Shown in pieces: positions 1-4,818 of a stretch of 5,845 bases of DNA. The position numbers and the translations under genes were made by a program. The stretch's first letter is position 1. The number at the start of each line of letters is the position of its first letter. This DNA comes from VRUE01 sp035557635 (GTDB taxonomy: Bacteria > Actinomycetota > Thermoleophilia > Solirubrobacterales > 70-9). Below the pieces are notes generated by a model, which searched no databases, was not told the origin of the DNA, and worked only from the letters and a program-made list of their open reading frames with translations. The stretch lies in the NCBI GenBank assembly GCA_035557635.1, contig DATMDR010000070.1, positions 1-5,845 of the forward strand, in the 5' to 3' direction.

Positions 1-32
1 GAGCCGACCGACCGGTGCCGCGGCGAGGGCGC

Positions 33-908
33 CTAGGCGGCGCGCAGCGTCTCGACGGCGATCTGCGCCGTCTCGGTCGGGCTTTCGCCGACCCGCACGC
101 CCTTTGCCTCGAGCGCTTCCTTCTTGGCCTGGGCGGTGCCCGAGGAGCCGGAGATGATCGCGCCGGCGTGGCCCATCTGCTTGCCCGGCGGGGCGGTGAA
201 GCCGGCGATGTAGGCGACGACCGGCTTCGTGATGTCGGAGGCGATGAACTCGGCCGCCCGCTCCTCGGCGTCGCCGCCGATCTCGCCGACCATGACGACC
301 AGCTCGGTCTCGGGATCGGCCTCGAAGAGGGTGAGGATGTCGATGAAGTCGGAGCCGACGATCGGGTCGCCGCCGATGCCGACGATCGAGGAGTTGCCCT
401 CGCCCGCCTGCTTCAGCTCGTTGCCGATCTGGTAGGTCAGCGTGCCCGACTTGGAGACGACGCCGATCTTGCCGGGCTCGAAGAACTGCGCGGGAATGAT
501 CCCCACGTTGGCCTTGCCGGGCGAGAGTACGCCGGGGCAGTTCGGCCCGATCAGCCGCACCCCGGCCTCCTTCGCCTTCCAGTAGGTCTTCAGCATGTCG
601 AGCACCGGGATCCCCTCGGTGATCGCGATCACCGTGTGCACGCCGGACTCGATCGCCTCGTCGATCGCCGGCGCGGCGAAGCGGGCCGGCACGAAGATCA
701 TCGAGGTGTTGGCACCCCGCTCCTCGACGGCCTCCTTGATCGAGTCGAAGATCGGCACGCCCTCGACGTCCTGCCCCCCCTTGCCCGGGGTGACGCCGGC
801 GGCGAGATAGGTCCCATAGGCCTGGTTGCGGAGGCCGTGGAAGGAGCCCTCGCGCCCGGTCAGGCCGGAGACGACGAGCTTCGTCTCCTTGTCGACGATG
901 ATCGACAT
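33..908 (-). CDS. sucD: Succinyl-CoA synthetase (ADP-forming), alpha subunit
   Basis: This 291-residue protein is the alpha subunit of succinyl-CoA ligase, which interconverts succinyl-CoA and succinate plus CoA with nucleoside triphosphate formation in the cytoplasmic TCA cycle. The length matches the family (about 290 residues). The N-terminal CoA-binding Rossmann domain carries SGLTGREGSFH at residues 14-24. GPNCPG at 121-126 and SKSGTLTYQ at 152-160 are family signatures. The ligase domain has VGEIGG with Glu209, and GHAGAI at 246-251 supplies His247, the histidine phosphorylated during catalysis (His246 in E. coli). All key residues seen are intact. The ATG shares one base with the TGA of sucC, so the pair is translationally coupled and forms a heterodimer or heterotetramer. 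The stop is TAG at 33-35. Identification is secure; nothing in the gene looks unusual. Confidence 0.97.
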   Translation of the reverse strand: MSIIVDKETKLVVSGLTGREGSFHGLRNQAYGTYLAAGVTPGKGGQDVEGVPIFDSIKEAVEERGANTSMIFVPARFAAPAIDEAIESGVHTVIAITEGIPVLDMLKTYWKAKEAGVRLIGPNCPGVLSPGKANVGIIPAQFFEPGKIGVVSKSGTLTYQIGNELKQAGEGNSSIVGIGGDPIVGSDFIDILTLFEADPETELVVMVGEIGGDAEERAAEFIASDITKPVVAYIAGFTAPPGKQMGHAGAIISGSSGTAQAKKEALEAKGVRVGESPTETAQIAVETLRAA

Positions 909-928
909 CAGCTCTGGCCCCCCGCCAG
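906..928 (-). promoter_or_regulatory. Coupled stop/start and ribosome binding site for sucD
   Basis: On the minus strand the last codons of sucC read into TGATG, where the TGA stop of sucC shares its A with the ATG of sucD. A run of six G (923 to 918) lies nine bases before the ATG and can act as a G-rich ribosome binding site. It sits in a small inverted repeat, CTGGC-GGGGG-GCCAG (928 to 914), which could hold the G-run in a loop. Translation termination on sucC would open this structure, which would keep the two subunits near equal ratio. The overlap is directly visible; the role of the hairpin is inference. Confidence 0.6.
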
Positions 929-2071
929 CTCGACGACGCCTCTCGCCGCGTCGAGCATCGTCTTCTCCTGCTGCAGGTTGGGGAGATCGGCCTCGGCGAG
1001 GATCGCCAGGCCCTCCTCGGAGTTGGTGCCGTCGAGGCGGACGACGAGCGGGACCTTCAGGTCGAGCTGCGAGGAGGCCTCGACGATGCCCTTGGCGATC
1101 TCGTCGCAGCGGGTGATGCCGCCGAAGATGTTGAAGAGGATGGCGGTGACCTTCTCGTCGGAGGTGATCACGGTGAGCGCGTCGACGATCGCCTCCGCCT
1201 TGGAGCCGCCGCCGGCGTCGAGGAAGTTGGCCGGCCTGCCGCCCGCCTGGGCGACGACGTCGAGCGTCGACATGCAGAGCCCGGCGCCGTTGGCGAGGAT
1301 GCCGACGTTGCCGTCGAGCTTGACGTAGGTGAGGCCCTTCTCCTTCGCCATCGCCTCCTGGGGGTCGTCAGCGGTGTCGGCGATCTCAGCCAGCTCCTGG
1401 TGGCGGAAGAGGGCGTTGCCGTCGATCGTCACCTTGGCGTCGAGCGCGACCACCTCGCGCCCCGTGGTGACGATCAGCGGGTTGACCTCGATCAGGGTCG
1501 CGTCCTCCCCGCTCGCCACCTGGGCCAGCTTCGCCAGCACCTCGGCGGCCTGGTCGCGCACGTCCTCGTCGAGCCCGGCCGCCTCGACGATCGGGCGCGC
1601 CTCGGTGGCGGTGAAGGGTCGGGTCGGGTCGATGTGCTCCCTGACCAGTGCCTCGGGGTCCTCCTCGGCGACCGCCTCGATGTCCATCCCGCCCTTGGCG
1701 GAGACCATCGCCAGCAACTTCTTCTCGCCGCGGTCGAGGATCACCGAGGCGTAGTACTCGGCGGCGATGTCGGAGCCGCCCTCGACCCAGACCCGGTCGA
1801 CCCGGAACGGGCCCTCGCCGCGCGGGCCGAAGATGTCCATGCCGAGGATCGCGTCGGCGTGCGCCCGCGCCTCCTCGGCGTCCTGGGCGATCTTGATCCC
1901 ACCCGCCTTGCCGCGTCCGCCAATCAGCACCTGCGCCTTGATCGCGCAGGGAAAACCGATCCGATCCGCGGCGGCAACCGCCTCCTCGACCGTCGAGGCG
2001 ACCTCGCCGCTCGGCACGGCGATGCCGTGCTTGGCGAACAGCTGCTTGCCCTGATACTCGAGGAGGTCCAT
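908..2071 (-). CDS. sucC: Succinyl-CoA synthetase (ADP-forming), beta subunit
   Basis: This 387-residue protein is the beta subunit, which binds the nucleotide and succinate. The start is the ATG at 2071, giving MDLLEYQGKQLFAKHG, the usual family N-terminus. The frame stays open 41 codons further upstream, but that stretch is not family-like and runs into the divergent gene. The ATP-grasp domain shows KAQVLIGGRGKAGG at residues 45-58 and EVNPLI at 195-200, whose Glu195 and Asn197, together with Asp211, fit the metal/nucleotide ligands. The C-terminal ligase domain shows GNVGILANGAG at 254-264, NFLDAGGG at 282-289 and FNIFGGITRCDEIA at 313-326. Pro20 matches the ADP-specific E. coli enzyme, whereas GTP-specific enzymes are reported to carry Gln there (from memory), so ADP specificity is inferred. 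There is no clear Shine-Dalgarno ahead of the ATG. Its TGA overlaps the sucD ATG. Confidence 0.96.
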   Translation of the reverse strand: MDLLEYQGKQLFAKHGIAVPSGEVASTVEEAVAAADRIGFPCAIKAQVLIGGRGKAGGIKIAQDAEEARAHADAILGMDIFGPRGEGPFRVDRVWVEGGSDIAAEYYASVILDRGEKKLLAMVSAKGGMDIEAVAEEDPEALVREHIDPTRPFTATEARPIVEAAGLDEDVRDQAAEVLAKLAQVASGEDATLIEVNPLIVTTGREVVALDAKVTIDGNALFRHQELAEIADTADDPQEAMAKEKGLTYVKLDGNVGILANGAGLCMSTLDVVAQAGGRPANFLDAGGGSKAEAIVDALTVITSDEKVTAILFNIFGGITRCDEIAKGIVEASSQLDLKVPLVVRLDGTNSEEGLAILAEADLPNLQQEKTMLDAARGVVELAGGQS

Positions 2072-2129
2072 TTTTCGGCGCGCGCGGAGCGGCGCGGGCG
2101 GGCAGCCTACCCGAATGGAATAGGGCATA
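2072..2129. promoter_or_regulatory. Divergent spacer between sucCD and the HAD gene, presumed promoter region
   Basis: These 58 bases separate the sucC ATG from the first possible ATG of the HAD hydrolase, so the start signals of both transcripts must lie in or near them. On the minus strand, TAGGCT (2109 to 2104) fits the loose actinobacterial -10 pattern TAnnnT, about 32 bases before sucC, but I see no convincing -35. On the plus strand, CATAAT at 2126-2131 resembles a -10 box; it overlaps the ATG at 2130 and would only make sense with the downstream ATG at 2154. A purine-rich GGAATAGGG at 2117-2125 could instead serve as a ribosome binding site for the ATG at 2130. None of these assignments is secure. 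Confidence 0.35.
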
Positions 2130-2837
2130 ATGCCGCGGCCTTCCTCCCCTCTTATGCCCCTCCCCAGCCTCAAAACCATCAAATGGGTGACCACCGACTG
2201 CTACGGCAGCCTGATCGACTGGGAGAAGGGCATCGTCGACGCCTGCAGGAAAGAGGCGGAGAAGGACGGCTTCAGCTTCGAGGAAGGCGCCTTCCTGGCC
2301 CGCTTCATGGAGGTGCAGGCGGCGATCATGGCCGGCTCCTACGAGCTCTACGCCGAGGTGCTGCGCCGCACGATCGTCAAGGTCGCCGGGGAGATCGGCT
2401 GGGAGGTCGAGCCCTCGCGCGCCCAGTTCCTGCCCGACAGCGTCGCCCGCTGGCAGCCCTTCCGCGAGGCGAACGCGGCGATGGACCGGCTCGGCAAACG
2501 CTACGAGATCGGGATCATCTCCAACATCGACGACAAACTGCTCGGCGTCTCCCGCCGCCACCTGCGCACGGAACTGGACCTCGTCGTCACCGGCCAGCAG
2601 GTCCGCAGCTACAAGCCAGACCCGGTCCACTTCAAAGAGGCCGCGCGGCGCATCGGCGGCAAGAAAGGCTGGGTCCACATCGGCTCCGGCTACACCAACG
2701 ACGTTGCCCCGCTGCTGAAAATGAACGTGCCGGTGATCTGGGTCAACCGCCACGGCGAGAAGCTCGACGGCCGCAAGGCACCCGCCGCGACGGTCAAAAC
2801 CTTCCGCGACGCCGTCAAAAAGCTCGGCGCGTCCTGA
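2130..2837 (+). CDS. HAD-superfamily hydrolase, haloacid dehalogenase type II-like
   Basis: A cytoplasmic HAD-fold hydrolase of 235 residues, or 227 if the ATG at 2154 is used. The upstream ATG has a purine-rich stretch ahead of it; the downstream ATG gives an N-terminus nearer the usual length. Numbered from 2154: motif I TTDCYGSLIDWE carries nucleophile Asp15; ISN at 122-124 gives motif II Ser123; SYKPDP gives motif III Lys154; and GSGYTND at 177-183 gives motif IV Asp183. The residue two after the nucleophile is Tyr17, not the Asp of HAD phosphatases, which is the pattern of L-2-haloacid dehalogenases. However, the usual Thr after DxYG is Ser19, the position of the catalytic Tyr is Phe160, and the usual Asn in motif IV is Tyr180. 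The fold and family are firm but the substrate is unknown. It is divergent from sucCD and upstream of, in the same direction as, the sulfatase. Confidence 0.85.
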   Translation: MPRPSSPLMPLPSLKTIKWVTTDCYGSLIDWEKGIVDACRKEAEKDGFSFEEGAFLARFMEVQAAIMAGSYELYAEVLRRTIVKVAGEIGWEVEPSRAQFLPDSVARWQPFREANAAMDRLGKRYEIGIISNIDDKLLGVSRRHLRTELDLVVTGQQVRSYKPDPVHFKEAARRIGGKKGWVHIGSGYTNDVAPLLKMNVPVIWVNRHGEKLDGRKAPAATVKTFRDAVKKLGAS

Positions 2838-2882
2838 GCCTTCTCTAGCGTTTCGCAACTTAACCGCCGGGTGACGGTTTCC

Positions 2883-2894
2883 GGACCTAGGTCC
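2883..2894. repeat. Perfect 12-bp palindrome before the sulfatase gene
   Basis: GGACCTAGGTCC reads the same on both strands. It lies 18 bases before the ATG at 2913 and 45 bases after the stop of the HAD gene. If the sulfatase starts at 2913 or 2937 this is non-coding and could be an operator half-site pair or a short hairpin in the leader. If translation starts at the GTG at 2871 the palindrome is coding. The symmetry is directly visible; any regulatory role is conjecture. Confidence 0.4.
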
Positions 2895-2912
2895 CCGCGG
2901 CCACAGCGACGC

Positions 2913-4697
2913 ATGTACCGACTCGGACAAAGCAGGGTGTCTCGCCGTATCCGCCTGCCGCTCGCGGCGGGGCTGCTGGCGCTGCTCTGCATCGCCGTCC
3001 TGGCTCTCCAGCCGCAGGCGAAGGCGCAGACGGAACAGCCGCCCAGCTTCGTCGTGATCCAGACCGACGACCAGACGCTCGAGCAGCTCTACGCCACCTT
3101 CCGCCAGGAACCCACGCTGCAGGCGATGCCGAACACGCTGCAGCTGATCGGGCGGCGGGGGATGACCTTCAACCGCTACTACGTCTCCTATCCCCTCTGC
3201 TGCCCCTCCCGGGTCAGCATGCTGACCGGCCGTTACGCCCACAACCACAACGTGCGCGGCAACGTGCCGCCGAACGCCGGCTACACCGGCTTCTCCTTCC
3301 GCGGAGCGATGACCCACAACCTCGCCACCTGGCTGCAGGGCGCCGGCTACCGCACGGTCCACATCGGCAAGTTCCTCAACGGCTACGGGGACGAGCCCTA
3401 CGACGACGGCAAAACGGTTCCGCCTGGGTGGAACGCCTGGCACACGGTGATCAAGGCCGACACCCACCACTACTTCTACGGCTACACGCTCAACAACAAC
3501 GGCGTGCTCGAAGGGCCCCACGGCGACTCAGGCAGCTGGGAAACGCGTGAATACGGAGTCCGTGACGACCTCGGCTGCCCCCTCGCACCGCTCAACGGAC
3601 TGCCCTGCTACTACGAGACCGACAAGCTGACCGAGATCGCGGCGCAGGAGCTGCTCGGCACCTCGCCCGAACAGCCCTTCTACCTGCAGCTCGATTACAC
3701 CGCTCCCCACGGCGACTTTCGCCGCCCGGCGGGGCCCGAGCCGGCGCTGCGCCACTACGACTGGTTCAAGGGGGCCCCCTTCCCGCACAGTCGCTCGGAA
3801 GGGTTTGCCGAGGGGAACGTGAGCGACAAGCCCAGCTTCATCAAAGAAGCCCCCTACCTCTCGCTCAGGGACATCCACACCTACCGCGTCTACTACCAGA
3901 AGTCGCTCGAGTCGCTGCGCGCGATCGACGATGGCGTCAAGCGGATCATCGACACGCTGGGCTACCTGCAGCGCCTGCGCAACACCTACGTCATCTTCAC
4001 CTCCGACAACGGCTTCTTCTTCGGCGAGCACCGGCTCACCGGCGGCAAGTTCCTCGCCTACGAGCCCGCCGTGCACGTGCCCTTCCTGATCCGCGGCCCC
4101 GGAATCAAACCCAACAGCTCGACTGGGGAGCTGACCGCCAACGTCGACATCGCGCCGACCGTCCTCGAGCTGGCCGGGGTCACGGCCGACAAGAGCATCG
4201 ACGGCCGCTCGATGGTCCCCTTCCTGCGCGACCCTGAGCTGCGCAGCCGCCGCCCGATCCTCTTCGAGTCCTTCGTCGAGACCGCTGACGTGGAAGCGAA
4301 CGCGACGCCGCCACCGGAAGCTCCCGCCCCCGCCAGCGCCCGTCGCGGCACCGGCGCGACCGCCTCGATCCTGGCGCCGCCGAAGGACTACGAGGGAATC
4401 CGCCTCGGCCCCTTCAAGTACATCGCCTGGCCGAGCGGGGAGAAGGAGCTCTACGACATCAACAAAGACCCCAACGAGCTCAACAACATCGTCCGCATTC
4501 CCAACTACTTCCCCGTTCGCAACCTGCTCCACCGCGAGATGCGCCGGCTCGAGAACTGCATCGGCAGGGAATGCCAGGAAGTCGGGCCGAAAGTCCCCCT
4601 GACGCGCAAGGAACGCCAGGCGCAGATCCGCCAGGAAAAGCAGGAACGGCGGGAAAAACAGCGCGAAGAACGGGAAAAACGGCAGGAAAAAAGGTAG
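2913..4697 (+). CDS. Secreted Cys-type sulfatase, GlcNAc-6-sulfatase/Sulf-like, with charged C-terminal tail
   Basis: A type I sulfatase that hydrolyses sulfate esters outside the membrane. Numbered from the ATG at 2913 (594 residues): an N-terminal signal peptide has a basic SRRIR stretch, a hydrophobic core at about 15-32 and an AKA-Q site after residue 38. Asp52-Asp53 bind metal. CCPSR at 96-100 is the sulfatase signature, with Cys96 to be oxidised to formylglycine, followed by LTGR. GKFLNGYG contains Lys153, and TAPH contains His266. SDNG at 364-367 supplies Asp365 and Asn366, and GGK contains Lys379. CCPSR followed by HNHNV, GKFLNG and PPGW is the pattern of N-acetylglucosamine-6-sulfatases and Sulf enzymes, but the true substrate is unknown. 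An Ala/Pro-rich insert spans about 459-491, and a 32-residue Arg/Lys/Glu/Gln tail ends the protein. The start is uncertain: GTG at 2871 or 2937 is possible and no candidate has a clear ribosome binding site. No formylglycine-generating enzyme lies in the window. Confidence 0.92.
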   Translation: MYRLGQSRVSRRIRLPLAAGLLALLCIAVLALQPQAKAQTEQPPSFVVIQTDDQTLEQLYATFRQEPTLQAMPNTLQLIGRRGMTFNRYYVSYPLCCPSRVSMLTGRYAHNHNVRGNVPPNAGYTGFSFRGAMTHNLATWLQGAGYRTVHIGKFLNGYGDEPYDDGKTVPPGWNAWHTVIKADTHHYFYGYTLNNNGVLEGPHGDSGSWETREYGVRDDLGCPLAPLNGLPCYYETDKLTEIAAQELLGTSPEQPFYLQLDYTAPHGDFRRPAGPEPALRHYDWFKGAPFPHSRSEGFAEGNVSDKPSFIKEAPYLSLRDIHTYRVYYQKSLESLRAIDDGVKRIIDTLGYLQRLRNTYVIFTSDNGFFFGEHRLTGGKFLAYEPAVHVPFLIRGPGIKPNSSTGELTANVDIAPTVLELAGVTADKSIDGRSMVPFLRDPELRSRRPILFESFVETADVEANATPPPEAPAPASARRGTGATASILAPPKDYEGIRLGPFKYIAWPSGEKELYDINKDPNELNNIVRIPNYFPVRNLLHREMRRLENCIGRECQEVGPKVPLTRKERQAQIRQEKQERREKQREEREKRQEKR

Positions 4698-4713
4698 GAC
4701 GCGCGGGTAGCGG

Positions 4714-4804
4714 CTGGCGGGTCCTGTCACCGAATAGGGCCCACCACCCTTCCGGTAGCTAAAGCTTCCTCAGGGTGGTCCCCCCATTCGGTGCCACCCG
4801 CCAG
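4714..4804. terminator. Large imperfect hairpin between convergent genes, probable bidirectional terminator
   Basis: Two arms, 4714-4750 and 4772-4804, pair at 29 of the 33 positions of the right arm. The paired blocks are CTGGCGGGT with ACCCGCCAG, then GTCACCGAAT with ATTCGGTGCC (one mismatch), GGG with CCC, and ACCACCCT with AGGGTGGT. The left arm carries an extra CCT (4723-4725) and an extra A (4736), and a CCC/CCC clash interrupts the stem. The 21-base loop can itself form a short stem around AGC-TAAA-GCT. The structure starts 16 bases after the sulfatase stop and ends 14 bases before the carboxylase stop, so it fills the convergent gap. Neither side has an adjacent T-tract; on the minus strand a run of six T follows about 20 bases beyond the stem. 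A terminator or RNA-end-stabilising hairpin is most likely; a small repeat element is the alternative. Confidence 0.6.
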
Positions 4805-4818
4805 AGCTGCTCGCTTGC

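Noticed and set aside
1..32. Possible terminator after sucD
   Set aside because: The 32 bases to the window edge are GC-rich, with no clear stem and no T-tract; too little sequence is available to call one.
15..1328. Long plus-strand open frame (437 codons) opposite sucD and the end of sucC
   Set aside because: It is antisense to two unmistakable genes, rich in Arg/Asp/Gly/Leu as expected from the complement of GC-rich codons, and shows no recognisable domain.
2072..2194. N-terminal extension of sucC by 41 codons
   Set aside because: The extension does not resemble the family, would overlap the divergent HAD gene, and the family N-terminus begins exactly at the ATG at 2071.
1400..2848. Plus-strand open frame of 482 codons over sucC and the HAD gene
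   Set aside because: It lies in a different frame from the HAD protein, which carries clear motifs; this frame has none and is Arg/Pro-rich.
1386..3521. Minus-strand open frame of 711 codons spanning sucC, the HAD gene and the sulfatase start
   Set aside because: It overlaps three real genes in other frames, and its composition (Arg/Gly/Asp-rich with repeated RRG-like runs) is typical of a GC-rich shadow frame.
3528..4730. Minus-strand open frame of 400 codons opposite the sulfatase
   Set aside because: It is antisense to a protein with intact catalytic motifs. The Phe/Leu/Pro run at its start is only the complement of the charged sulfatase tail.
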